Assembly (NCBI RefSeq): GCF_030653815.1
Contig: NZ_JAURYQ010000014.1
Location: 1-64,000 of the forward strand
DNA length: 64,000 nucleotides
Direction of reading: 5' to 3'
DNA from: Rhodoferax sp.
GTDB lineage: Bacteria; Pseudomonadota; Gammaproteobacteria; Burkholderiales; Burkholderiaceae_C
Under the pieces are notes generated by a model. That model was given only the letters and a program-made list of their open reading frames with translations. It did not search any database and was not told the origin of the DNA. How positions within the stretch are numbered: the first letter of the stretch is position 1; each line of letters opens with the position of its first letter. Below are positions 1 through 8,858 of this stretch, in pieces. A program made the translations under genes and the position numbers.

Positions 1-1
1 C

Positions 2-232
2 GCCGCCAACGACCTGCAGGTGGGCCAGACCGGCAAGATCGTGGCGCCCCAGCTCTACATTGCGGTGGGCATCAGTGGTGCCATCCAGCACCTCGCCGGC
101 ATGAAGGACAGCAAGGTCATCGTGGCCATCAACAAGGACCCTGAGGCGCCGATTTTCAGCGTGGCCGATTACGGCCTGGAAGCTGACTTGTTTGTGGCCG
201 TGCCTGAACTCACCCAGGCGCTGGCACACTGA
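2..232 (+). CDS. etfA: Electron transfer flavoprotein subunit alpha, C-terminal part (partial)
   Basis: The last 76 residues of a protein that runs in from outside the window, in frame from base 2. The stretch with [25 protein letters not shown] and [10 protein letters not shown] is the FAD-binding C-terminal domain typical of EtfA. EtfA with EtfB forms a cytoplasmic heterodimer that takes electrons from acyl-CoA dehydrogenases and passes them to ETF-ubiquinone oxidoreductase. Its place next to steroid genes fits the many acyl-CoA dehydrogenases downstream, although EtfA also serves general beta-oxidation. The identification is firm; only the N-terminal part is missing. Confidence 0.93.
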   Translation, partial: AANDLQVGQTGKIVAPQLYIAVGISGAIQHLAGMKDSKVIVAINKDPEAPIFSVADYGLEADLFVAVPELTQALAH

Positions 233-300
233 GGCCTGAACCTGGTCTGTTGTCGCCCTGGTCGCGAGTCATCATTTCAATCACACAAAGGAGTCATTTC

Positions 301-1447
<1,147 letters not shown>

Positions 1448-1459
1448 CAACGCTCGCGT

Positions 1460-1777
1460 TCAATAACCTTGGAACAAAAAGTCCAACGCAGCGGTAATGC
1501 GCGCCTGATCATCACCCAGTGAAACGACGCAGTCTTTCAAGATGCGCTGGGGCACTGCACCCATTTTGGGTGTCTCCAGCAAGTAGTCCTTGCCCAGGAT
1601 GTTGAACACCGGTGTCAATCGGGTGGGGAGTTTGACTGGTGCAAAGTGATCCAGGCTGCGTAGCGGAATCACCATGCGGCTGTCCAGGCTGTCGAGCAAA
1701 TCGCTTTGGACATCGAGTAAATACGGCGTGGTTCTGGTCTGTGCACCCGGGTTGGGGTACACATCAAAACGCGCCAT
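1460..1777 (-). CDS. ccdB: CcdB-family gyrase-poison toxin
   Basis: A 105-residue protein starting MARFDVYPNPG with the CcdB hallmarks DVQSDLLD and RMVIPL near residues 22-38 and the short C-terminal helix ending FLFQGY. CcdB toxins bind DNA gyrase subunit A and trap cleaved DNA. The Trp before the conserved Gly at the extreme C-terminus of F-plasmid CcdB is Gln here, so gyrase poisoning may be weaker or differently targeted. The start at 1777 overlaps the last base of the ccdA stop (TGATG arrangement), which signals translational coupling. The pair lies opposite to ksi, separating it from the crotonase gene. Confidence 0.88.
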   Translation of the reverse strand: MARFDVYPNPGAQTRTTPYLLDVQSDLLDSLDSRMVIPLRSLDHFAPVKLPTRLTPVFNILGKDYLLETPKMGAVPQRILKDCVVSLGDDQARITAALDFLFQGY

Positions 1778-2049
1778 CAGAAAGTTCTCCACTGATCCAG
1801 CGGCAGACCTTCAGTTCCGATCGTGGCGTTATAGGCAGCAATGAAATCAGCATGCTCACTTCGCCAGCGATGCCGCTGTTCTTGCGCCACCAGTTCACGC
1901 AAGTAGCTGTCGCAGACCTGCGAGATATTGAGTTCAAGGGCCTTGGCTGCGTCGAGTACGTCGGCGCTCAAGCTCAAATTGGTGGCTCTTTTTAAGGGTT
2001 GACGAACTCGGACGCTGCGTTTTGCTGCGGTGGTTTGAATGGCAGACAT
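1777..2049 (-). CDS. ccdA: CcdA-family antitoxin
   Basis: A 90-residue antitoxin. The N-terminal part (KRATNLSLSADVLDAAKALELNIS) is a ribbon-helix-helix DNA-binding segment and the C-terminal part ending LPLDQWRTF is the toxin-neutralising tail typical of CcdA. The ATG at 2049 is preferred over a TTG at 2061 because GAGAG lies just upstream of it. It overlaps ccdB by one base. CcdA with CcdB normally represses its own promoter, and two copies of ATGCGCAT lie just upstream. Confidence 0.88.
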   Translation of the reverse strand: MSAIQTTAAKRSVRVRQPLKRATNLSLSADVLDAAKALELNISQVCDSYLRELVAQEQRHRWRSEHADFIAAYNATIGTEGLPLDQWRTF

Positions 2050-2060
2050 ATTGACTCTCA

Positions 2061-2082
2061 ATGCGCATTAAATGATGCGCAT
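2061..2082 (-). promoter_or_regulatory. Putative ccdAB operator: two palindromic ATGCGCAT repeats
   Basis: ATGCGCAT, itself a perfect palindrome, occurs at 2061-2068 and again at 2075-2082, a 14-base period just upstream of ccdA. Ribbon-helix-helix antitoxins usually bind such tandem short palindromes. The role is inferred; the repeats are seen directly. Confidence 0.5.
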
Positions 2083-2152
2083 ATCTTAGCGACTATTTAA
2101 TCGACACACTGTTTTTGTTCTTTTACCCGTGGCCAACAACCCTATCGCCGTT

Positions 2153-2965
2153 TCAGTTGCCCTTGAACTCCGGCTTGCGCTTCTCGATGAAGGCTTGCAT
2201 GCCCTCTTTCTGGTCGCGGGTGGCAAACAGCAACTGGTTGGCCTTGCGCTCCAGCATCAGGGCGGCCTCCAGCGAGGCATCCACGCCCGCCAGCACCACC
2301 TCCTTGATTTGCATGGCTGCCAGTGGTGGCATGGCCGCAATCAGCTGCGCCATTTTCAACGCTTCGGGCAAGACCTGGTCATCTGGCAACACCTGGCTGA
2401 CCAGCCCCATGATGCGCGCTTCTTCGGCGCTGACCGCTTTGCCGGTGAGCAGGATGCGCATGGCGTTGAACTTGCCCACGGCGCGCACCAGACGCTGGGT
2501 GCCGCCGATGCCGGGCATGATGCCGATGCGGATTTCAGGCTGGGAAAAGCTGGCGCTTTGGCCGGCCAGGATGACGTCGCAGTGCATGGCCAATTCGGCC
2601 CCGCCGCCAAAGGCGTAGCCGCAGACGGCGGCGATGATGGGTTTGGGGCAGCGTTCAATCGGGGCCCAGACGCGCTCGGTGTGGCGCTGCATGATCTCGA
2701 TGGCGCCGCAACCCTCCATGCTTTTGATGTCGCCACCGGCGGCAAAAACGCGTTCGCCACCGGTCAGCACGATGGCGCGCACGCGCTCGTCGGCACTCAG
2801 TGTGCCAAAGACCTCTGAGAGCTGGGCCTGCAGCGTCAGGCTGAGCGCGTTGGTGGCCTCAGGGCGGTTCAGCCGCACCACGGCCACGCCGTCGCTGGGG
2901 TAGTCGAGAAGAATTTCTGGAGCTGTCGGGCTGGCAGACGGTGGCAATGGGGCGCTGGAAATCAT
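2153..2965 (-). CDS. Enoyl-CoA hydratase (crotonase family)
   Basis: A 270-residue crotonase. Both acid/base glutamates of true hydratases are present: GGGAELAMHCD (position equivalent to Glu144) and QPEIRIGIMPGIGG (equivalent to Glu164). The oxyanion-hole segment is FAAGGDIKSM. It would add water to a trans-2-enoyl-CoA in the cytoplasm. The ATG at 2965 is chosen because AGGACCTC precedes it and upstream residues look non-coding. It is divergent from the SDR gene at 3078 and shares a 113-base promoter region that holds a copy of the island-wide operator motif. It may act in steroid side-chain or ring degradation; the exact substrate cannot be read from sequence. Confidence 0.85.
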   Translation of the reverse strand: MISSAPLPPSASPTAPEILLDYPSDGVAVVRLNRPEATNALSLTLQAQLSEVFGTLSADERVRAIVLTGGERVFAAGGDIKSMEGCGAIEIMQRHTERVWAPIERCPKPIIAAVCGYAFGGGAELAMHCDVILAGQSASFSQPEIRIGIMPGIGGTQRLVRAVGKFNAMRILLTGKAVSAEEARIMGLVSQVLPDDQVLPEALKMAQLIAAMPPLAAMQIKEVVLAGVDASLEAALMLERKANQLLFATRDQKEGMQAFIEKRKPEFKGN

Positions 2966-3021
2966 GCAGAGGTCCTGTGGGTGATGGCACCACCGGATCG
3001 TCGTTCTTCCAAAGTGCCGCG

Positions 3022-3040
3022 ACATCGTCCTTTTGGACGT
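3022..3040 (-). promoter_or_regulatory. Shared steroid-island operator motif, site 1
   Basis: Read on the - strand this is ACGTCCAAAAGGACGATGT. It has the imperfect dyad GTCC-N4-GGAC followed by GATG that recurs at 15831, 22957, 23006, 30058 (diverged) and 30108. It lies 37 bases upstream of the SDR start and 56 bases upstream of the crotonase start. The binding protein is unknown. Confidence 0.6.
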
Positions 3041-3077
3041 ATCTGGCAACAGCTGCAGCACTTAAATTCAAGACCAT

Positions 3078-3857
3078 ATGAATACAAATCCAGATTTTGA
3101 TCAGCGTGTGGTTCTTGTCACCGGTGGCACCAAGGGCATCGGGCGCGGCATTGCAGAAGGCTTTTTGGCCGCGGGTGCCACCGTAGTGGTCTGCGCCCGC
3201 AGCACGCCCGAGACCCTGCCCGCGGCCCAAGGGCGCAGCGCCAGTTTTTTGCCCTGTGATGTACGGGACGCTGAGGCGCTGGCGGCGCTGATGGACTCGA
3301 TCGTGCAGCAGCATGGCCGGCTCGATGTCGTCATTCATAACGCGGGCGGCAGTCCATCGGTGGAGGCGGCCACGGTGTCGCCACGTTTTCACGAGGGTGT
3401 GATTCGCCTGAACTTCATTGCCGCGCTGCACACGGCGCAGGCCGCCAATCGGGTCATGCAGCGCCAGGAGCAAGGCGGCGTCATTGTTTTGATTGGCAGT
3501 GTCAGCGCCATGCGCCCCTCGCCCGGTACGGCGGCTTATGGCGCTGCCAAGGCGGCGGTGCTGAGTCTGGCCTCGTCACTGGCCGTGGAATGGGCGCCCA
3601 AGGTGCGCGTGGTGGCGGTGAGTCCGGGGCTGGTGCGCACCGAGCAATCCGATTTGCATTACGGCGATGCCGCGGGAATCTCGGCGGTTGCTGCCACGAT
3701 TCCCGCCGGTCGCCTCGCAGAGCCGGCTGATGTGGCGCAGGCGTGTTTGTTTGTCGCTTCATCGCGCGCTTCCTACCTCAGCGGCACCAATTTGCTGTTG
3801 CATGGCGGCGGCGAGAAGCCGGCGTTTCTGGAGGCGGCCCAAAAGGGCAAGGCATGA
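3078..3857 (+). CDS. SDR-family oxidoreductase, steroid-island associated
   Basis: A 259-residue classical short-chain dehydrogenase. The cofactor motif is GGTKGIG near residues 17-23, NAGG lies near residue 90, and the catalytic Ser plus YGAAK tetrad element falls in SVSAMRPSPGTAAYGAAK. The C-terminus LLLHGGGEKPAFLEAA is unlike FabG and resembles SDRs found in actinobacterial and proteobacterial steroid clusters. It is the first gene of a long + strand operon and is preceded by a copy of the shared operator motif. It could oxidise a hydroxyl on the side chain or ring system; the substrate is not determinable here. Confidence 0.8.
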   Translation: MNTNPDFDQRVVLVTGGTKGIGRGIAEGFLAAGATVVVCARSTPETLPAAQGRSASFLPCDVRDAEALAALMDSIVQQHGRLDVVIHNAGGSPSVEAATVSPRFHEGVIRLNFIAALHTAQAANRVMQRQEQGGVIVLIGSVSAMRPSPGTAAYGAAKAAVLSLASSLAVEWAPKVRVVAVSPGLVRTEQSDLHYGDAAGISAVAATIPAGRLAEPADVAQACLFVASSRASYLSGTNLLLHGGGEKPAFLEAAQKGKA

Positions 3858-3896
3858 CGATGGCAATGGCAATGGCCTCACAACAAGGAGAAAGTC

Positions 3897-4892
3897 TTGG
3901 CTGAACAAGCGTTTATGAAAGATGTCCGCGCACTCGTGGGCAAGGTGTATGGGCGTGTCTATGCATGGGACAAGGTGAATGCACCGATGATCCGGCAATG
4001 GTGCGAGGTGATGGGGGTGGACAACCCGCTCTACACCGACCCGGCGTTTGTGGCCAGCTCGGCGCACCAGGCGCCACGAGGCTTGGTGCTGGCGCCGCCT
4101 GCCATGCTGCAGGTCTGGTGCATGGAGGGCATGCACGCCAACAACTACCCGCCTGGCTCCACTACCGAGAACCCCTATGAGGTGCTCAAGCTGTTTGAAG
4201 CGCAGGGCTTCCCGGCCGTGGTGGCGGTGAACTCTGACTTGAGCTTCGCGCGCTACCTGCACGAGGGCGAGCGCGTTTATTACACGACCCTGCTGGAGAG
4301 CGTGGGGGAAGAAAAAACCACTGGTCTGGGCACCGGCTATTTCGTCACGCTGATCATGACCTTCTTTTCAGAGCAAGGCGAGGGCGCGGACGAGCAAGTC
4401 GGGCAGCTGTTGTTCCGTGTCTTCAAGTTTCGTCCGGCGGCTGCGAACAAGCCCGCCACCGATCAGGCGGCGCCAGCTGTTGCACCGGTCGTCAAACGCC
4501 CGCGTCCGGGCATCAGCGACGACACACGCTTTTTCTGGGACGGCGCACGCGAAGGCAAGCTGCTGATCCAGCGCTGCAAAAGCTGTGGTGCATTGCGTCA
4601 CCCGCCCGGCCCGGTGTGCCCGAGCTGCCACTCGTTTGAGTGGGACACGCTGCAAGCGTCCGGTCGCGGCACGGTCTATTCCTTTGTGGTCATGCATTAC
4701 CCCGAGGTGCCACCGTTTGATCACCCGAACCCGATTGCCCTGATCGAACTTGAGGAAGGGGTGCGGCTGATTTCGCAGTTGGTCGGTGTCAAGCCCGGCG
4801 CTGTGCAGATTGGCGCTACGGTGCAAGTTGAGTTCAATACCTTTGATGGCGACCTGGTGTTGCCCCAATTCCGGCCGGTGGCCGCTGACTGA
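3897..4892 (+). CDS. MaoC-DUF35 fusion, ChsH2-like large subunit of steroid enoyl-CoA hydratase/aldolase partner
   Basis: A 331-residue two-domain protein. Residues about 1-175 are a MaoC-like hotdog domain and about 205-325 a DUF35 zinc-ribbon/OB domain with CKSC and CPSC ligands. This N-to-C order is that of mycobacterial ChsH2, whose MaoC half pairs with ChsH1 to hydrate a C22 steroid enoyl-CoA and whose DUF35 half holds the Ltp2 aldolase. Matching ChsH1-like and Ltp2-like genes lie at 5988 and 6447. The start is a TTG supported by AAGGAG 6 bases upstream; the next ATG would lose six residues and has no site. Function is inferred from architecture and context. Confidence 0.87.
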   Translation: MAEQAFMKDVRALVGKVYGRVYAWDKVNAPMIRQWCEVMGVDNPLYTDPAFVASSAHQAPRGLVLAPPAMLQVWCMEGMHANNYPPGSTTENPYEVLKLFEAQGFPAVVAVNSDLSFARYLHEGERVYYTTLLESVGEEKTTGLGTGYFVTLIMTFFSEQGEGADEQVGQLLFRVFKFRPAAANKPATDQAAPAVAPVVKRPRPGISDDTRFFWDGAREGKLLIQRCKSCGALRHPPGPVCPSCHSFEWDTLQASGRGTVYSFVVMHYPEVPPFDHPNPIALIELEEGVRLISQLVGVKPGAVQIGATVQVEFNTFDGDLVLPQFRPVAAD

Positions 4893-4903
4893 GGACCTCC
4901 AAG

Positions 4904-6007
4904 ATGGATTTTCAATTTTCCGAGGACCAGCGCGCCTTTGCCGACATGGCACAAGGCTTGTTCGCTGATTTTTGCAGCGATGAACAACTGCGCAAACATG
5001 ACGTTTCTGGCGCGCCCTTCATGCACGATTTGTGGCAGCAATGCGTCGCGGCCGGTTTGCACACCATGATTCTGTCTGAGGCTGACGGCGGTCTGGGGCT
5101 GGGCATGACCGAACTGCTGGCCGTGTTGGAGCAGCAGGGCCGGGCCTTGGCGTTGGTGCCCTTGTGGGAACAGCAGGTGGCGGCGGCGGCGCTGGCCCGG
5201 TTCGCACCGCAAGCCAGTGCTGACGCACTGGCGCAGGCGCTGGCGGGTCAACCGCTGGCGCTGTCGCTGGCCGCCTTGTCGGCGTCCCGGGGGCCGGCCT
5301 TGCAGGTGCGGGATGGCCAACTGCTTGGCTTGGCACCGGCGGTGGCGCTGGCTGGGCAGGCATCGTTTGCCCTGCTGGCTGCCGACGATGCGGGCAGCTT
5401 GCGCCTTGCTCTGGTTGATCTGAGCCAGCCAGCAGTTCGGCTTGAGACGGGTTTGAGTCAGCACCACCTGGGACTGGCGGACGTGCATTGTGATGCTGCT
5501 GCCGTGCTGGCGCTGCTACCTGTTGAGGCCACCGTCTGGGTCGAGCAGCGCGCGATTGCCGCACTGGCGGCATTACAGCTGGGGGTGACCGAGCAGCAAC
5601 TGCGGCGCACGGTCGAGTACGTCAGCGAGCGCAAACAGTTTGACCGGGTGATTGGCAGCTTTCAGCTGGTGGCCGGCCAAATGGCCGATGGCTACATCGC
5701 GCTAGAGGCGCTGCGCAGTTCGCTGAGCCAGCTGGTGTATCGCCTGGATGCCGGCCTGGGTTGTGAGCCGCAGGCGCTGGCCACACGCACCCTGTCCAAC
5801 GACACCGGCCACCGCGTCGGCCATATGGCACAGCATGTGCACGGTGGCATTGGTGTTGATCTCACGTACCCGATCCACCGCTTTTTGTACTGGAGCCGCG
5901 CGCTGGGCAGCACGCTGGGCGGTACCGAACAGCACCTCGAAAAGCTGGGCAACTGGCTGGCGGACAACGACACCCTGGGATGGAAATATGACCTCGCCGA
6001 AAACTGA
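4904..6007 (+). CDS. Acyl-CoA dehydrogenase, small-type subunit (FadE28/ChsE1-like)
   Basis: A 367-residue acyl-CoA dehydrogenase fold: N-terminal helices from residue 1, a short degenerate middle domain (about 115-200) rich in Ala and Leu, and a C-terminal helical domain with RKQFDRVIGSFQLV and HGGIGVDL. Such short, diverged subunits form alpha2beta2 heterotetramers with a canonical partner in steroid side-chain dehydrogenation. The likely partner is the 393-residue dehydrogenase at 7649. The canonical C-terminal GG-x-NE element is replaced by STLGGTEQ. Its reading frame overlaps the next gene by 20 bases. The role in C22 side-chain dehydrogenation is inferred from the surrounding igr-like set. 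Confidence 0.85.
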   Translation: MDFQFSEDQRAFADMAQGLFADFCSDEQLRKHDVSGAPFMHDLWQQCVAAGLHTMILSEADGGLGLGMTELLAVLEQQGRALALVPLWEQQVAAAALARFAPQASADALAQALAGQPLALSLAALSASRGPALQVRDGQLLGLAPAVALAGQASFALLAADDAGSLRLALVDLSQPAVRLETGLSQHHLGLADVHCDAAAVLALLPVEATVWVEQRAIAALAALQLGVTEQQLRRTVEYVSERKQFDRVIGSFQLVAGQMADGYIALEALRSSLSQLVYRLDAGLGCEPQALATRTLSNDTGHRVGHMAQHVHGGIGVDLTYPIHRFLYWSRALGSTLGGTEQHLEKLGNWLADNDTLGWKYDLAEN

Positions 6008-6419
6008 TCTCATGACCCAAGGCTTTGACAGTGTGGCGCTTGGCACTGAGTTGCCGCCGCTGGCCGTGCCCATCACGGTGCCGCTGATCGCGGGTGGCGC
6101 CATTGCCACACGTGACTATTTTCCGGGCCATCACGACCTGGAAGCCGCGCGTGGCTTGGGCACACCGCACATCTTCATGAACATCCTGACCACCAACGGG
6201 CTGGTGCAGCGCTTTGTGGAAGCCTGGTGTGGTCCGGGCGGCGTGTTCTGTGATCTGAAAATCAAACTGGGCGCGCCCAATTTTCCGGGGGACACCATGA
6301 CCTTCAGCGGCACGGTCAGTGACAAGCGCGATGCCGACCGCAGTGTGGAGATCACGCTCAAAGGCAAAAACTCGATGGGCAATCACGTCACCGGCACGGT
6401 GCGTGTGCGCCTTCCCTGA
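5988..6419 (+). CDS. MaoC-like hydratase small subunit (ChsH1-like)
   Basis: A 143-residue hotdog protein. It contains RDYFPGHHD, the Asp-x4-His catalytic pattern of R-type hydratases (Asp43 and His48 with this start). ChsH1 is the catalytic half of the ChsH1-ChsH2 steroid enoyl-CoA hydratase. The ATG at 5988 overlaps the end of the preceding dehydrogenase and follows GGGATGGA; an ATG at 6012 is possible but has no ribosome site. It lies in the same operon as the MaoC-DUF35 gene and the aldolase, which supports the assignment. Confidence 0.85.
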   Translation: MTSPKTDLMTQGFDSVALGTELPPLAVPITVPLIAGGAIATRDYFPGHHDLEAARGLGTPHIFMNILTTNGLVQRFVEAWCGPGGVFCDLKIKLGAPNFPGDTMTFSGTVSDKRDADRSVEITLKGKNSMGNHVTGTVRVRLP

Positions 6420-6446
6420 CGTGGCATGACCAGGAATCTTCCCTCT

Positions 6447-7625
6447 ATGAACGACACAAACATCTCCGGTCGCGCCGCCATTGTTGGGCTTGGCGCCACG
6501 GAATTTTCCAAGAACTCGGGTCGCACCGAGATCAGACTGGCCATGGAGGCCACGCTGGCGGCGCTGGCCGAGGCGGGCATTGACCCTTCTGAAGTGGACG
6601 GCTTTTCGTCCTATTCGATTGACAAGGTGCCCGAGTACGAAATCGCCCGCCTGCTGGGCGCCAACAACATCAAGTTCTTCTCCCAGGTGCCGCACGGCGG
6701 TGGCGCGGCTTGCGCCCCGGTGTTACATGCCGCCATGGCGGTCGCCACCGGCATTGCCAAGACCGTGGTGGTCTACCGTGCCATGAACGAGCGCAGCTGG
6801 TACCGCTTTGGCAACGGCAATTACGGCTTTGGTTCCTCGCCGATTGTCGAGAACGTCAATTACGGTTGGTACATGCCTTACGGCTTTCACACCCCGGCGG
6901 CCTGGGTCGGCATGTTTGCCCAGCGCTACATGCACACGTATGGTGCGACCAGCGAAGACTTCGGCCGGGTCGCGGTGGCAGCGCGTGATTTTGCCGCCAC
7001 CAACCCGGCGGCATTCTTCTATGGCAAGCCGATCACTTTGGCCGACCACCAGGCCTCGCGCTGGATTTGTGAACCGCTGCATTTGCTGGACTGCTGCCAG
7101 GAGTCTGACGGTGCGGTGGCCATGGTCATCACGTCTGCTGAGCGGGCCCGTGACCTGCGCGCCAAGCCCGTCATCATCAAGGGCGCGGCGCAAGGCATGA
7201 GCGATGGCCAGCAAATCATGACCTCCTACTACCGCGAGGACATCACCGGCCTGCCCGAGATGGGCCTGGTCGCCAGGCAGCTCTGGCAGCAAAGCGGCCT
7301 GACGCCGCAGGACATCCAGACCGCCGTGATTTACGACCATTTCACGCCCTTTGTGCTGCCCCAGCTCGAAGAGTTTGGTTTTGTGAAGCGGGGCGAGGCG
7401 AAAGACTTCATCCGTGCCGGCCAGCATGCACGCGGCGGCAGCCTGCCCATCAACACCCACGGCGGCCAGCTCGGCGAAGCCTACATCCACGGCATGAATG
7501 GCATCGCCGAAGGCGTGCGCCAGGTGCGTGGCAGTGCCGTCAACCAGGTGGCCAATGTGCACAACGTGCTGGTCACGGCCGGTACCGGCGTGCCGACCAG
7601 CGGCCTGATCCTTGGCGTCGACTGA
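6447..7625 (+). CDS. Thiolase-fold steroid side-chain aldolase (Ltp2-like)
   Basis: A 392-residue member of the SCP-x/lipid-transfer thiolase superfamily that is probably a retro-aldolase. Where thiolases carry the nucleophilic cysteine (NRFCASG in the FadA of this window), this protein reads VPHGGGAAC, with Gly at the cysteine position. The C-terminal INTHGGQLGEAYIHG element is retained. In Mycobacterium and cholate-degrading Pseudomonas, such enzymes cleave a 17-hydroxy steroid C22-CoA into a 17-keto steroid and propionyl-CoA, using a DUF35 partner. ATG 6447 is chosen over 6426 because AGGAATC precedes it. The exact start is uncertain. Confidence 0.87.
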   Translation: MNDTNISGRAAIVGLGATEFSKNSGRTEIRLAMEATLAALAEAGIDPSEVDGFSSYSIDKVPEYEIARLLGANNIKFFSQVPHGGGAACAPVLHAAMAVATGIAKTVVVYRAMNERSWYRFGNGNYGFGSSPIVENVNYGWYMPYGFHTPAAWVGMFAQRYMHTYGATSEDFGRVAVAARDFAATNPAAFFYGKPITLADHQASRWICEPLHLLDCCQESDGAVAMVITSAERARDLRAKPVIIKGAAQGMSDGQQIMTSYYREDITGLPEMGLVARQLWQQSGLTPQDIQTAVIYDHFTPFVLPQLEEFGFVKRGEAKDFIRAGQHARGGSLPINTHGGQLGEAYIHGMNGIAEGVRQVRGSAVNQVANVHNVLVTAGTGVPTSGLILGVD

Positions 7626-7648
7626 TTCATCCAGCAGGAGCAACACCC

Positions 7649-8830
7649 ATGTTCATCGATTTAACCCCCGAACAGCACCGCCTGCGTCTGCAGGTGCGTG
7701 ACTACTTCAATGCCTTGATGACGCCCGAGTTGCGCGTCACGCTGCGCGGCGCCGAAAGCGGCGACGACTACCGCCAGACCATTCGCCAGATGGGCCAGGA
7801 CGGCTGGCTGGCCATTGGCTGGCCCAAGGCTTTTGGTGGCCAGGGTCTTTCGGCCACGGAGCAGCTGATCTTTTTTGAAGAGGCCAATATCGCGGGCGCA
7901 CCGCTGCCCTTCGTGACCATCAGCACCGTGGGGCCGGCCCTGATGGAGTTCGGTACCGCGGCGCAAAAGGCGCGCTACCTGCCGGGCATGGCGCTGGGTG
8001 AGACGATTTTTGCGATTGGTTACTCAGAGCAGCAGGCCGGTTCTGACCTGGCGACCCTGAAAACGCAGGCCCGCCTGGAGGGCGATCTGGCCACCGGCCG
8101 TTTCATTGTGAATGGCGCCAAGCTCTGGACCTCGGGCATCGAGGCGGCCGACCATGTCTGGCTGGCGGCCCGCACCAGCCCGGACCTGCCGCGTCACAAG
8201 GGCATCTCGCTGCTCATTTTGGACACCGGCGCACCGGGTTTGTCGCACACGCTGATCCAGACCGTGGGTAATTACACCTCGGCCACCTACTACGACAACG
8301 TCGAGGTGCCCGCCGACCGGCTGGTGGGGGAGTTGCATGGTGGCTGGAAATTGATCACCGCCCAGCTCAACCATGAGCGCCTCGGCCTGGGTTCCTGGGC
8401 CGACAAGGTGTTTGGGCCGTTTCGCAAAGTCTTGTTGTGGGCCAAGGCCCGTGATGAGCAGGGCCGCCGCGCGGTCGATCAGCCCTGGGTGCGTCGCGCG
8501 CTGGCTGAATGTTATGCGCGGATGGAGGCCATGCGCCTGATCAATTTCCGTATCGCGGCCAGTCTGGACGCGGGCGGCATGGACGTGGCGCTGGCGTCTG
8601 CCACCAAGGTCTATGGCTCGGAAGGCATGGTGGACATCCTGCGCCGCTTGATGGACATCGTCGGATCCAGCGCCCTGGTGCGTGACGGCTCCAGCGCCGC
8701 CTTTTTGATGGGTGAGCTGGAGTACGAGCTGCGCTCGGCCGCCATCAACACCTTTGGCGGCGGCACCAATGAAATCCAGCGCGAGTTGATCGCGCAGTTT
8801 GGCCTGGGTATGCCGCGCCCGGTGCGCTGA
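7649..8830 (+). CDS. Acyl-CoA dehydrogenase, large-type subunit (FadE29/ChsE2-like)
   Basis: A 393-residue canonical acyl-CoA dehydrogenase. It shows FAIGYSEQQAGSDLATL and KLWTSG in the middle domain and FGGGTNEIQRELIA near the C-terminus, the FAD-contacting elements that the 4904 gene product lacks. It likely forms the catalytic half of a heteromeric enzyme that introduces a double bond in a steroid side-chain CoA ester. AGGAG lies 8-12 bases upstream of the ATG. It follows the aldolase gene by 23 bases in the same operon. Confidence 0.87.
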   Translation: MFIDLTPEQHRLRLQVRDYFNALMTPELRVTLRGAESGDDYRQTIRQMGQDGWLAIGWPKAFGGQGLSATEQLIFFEEANIAGAPLPFVTISTVGPALMEFGTAAQKARYLPGMALGETIFAIGYSEQQAGSDLATLKTQARLEGDLATGRFIVNGAKLWTSGIEAADHVWLAARTSPDLPRHKGISLLILDTGAPGLSHTLIQTVGNYTSATYYDNVEVPADRLVGELHGGWKLITAQLNHERLGLGSWADKVFGPFRKVLLWAKARDEQGRRAVDQPWVRRALAECYARMEAMRLINFRIAASLDAGGMDVALASATKVYGSEGMVDILRRLMDIVGSSALVRDGSSAAFLMGELEYELRSAAINTFGGGTNEIQRELIAQFGLGMPRPVR

Positions 8831-8858
8831 CATTGAAGCCGTTAAAAAAGGAGATCAC

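Noticed and set aside
2996-3014. Possible second operator copy beside site 1
   Set aside because: Only GACGAT matches; the GTCC half is absent.
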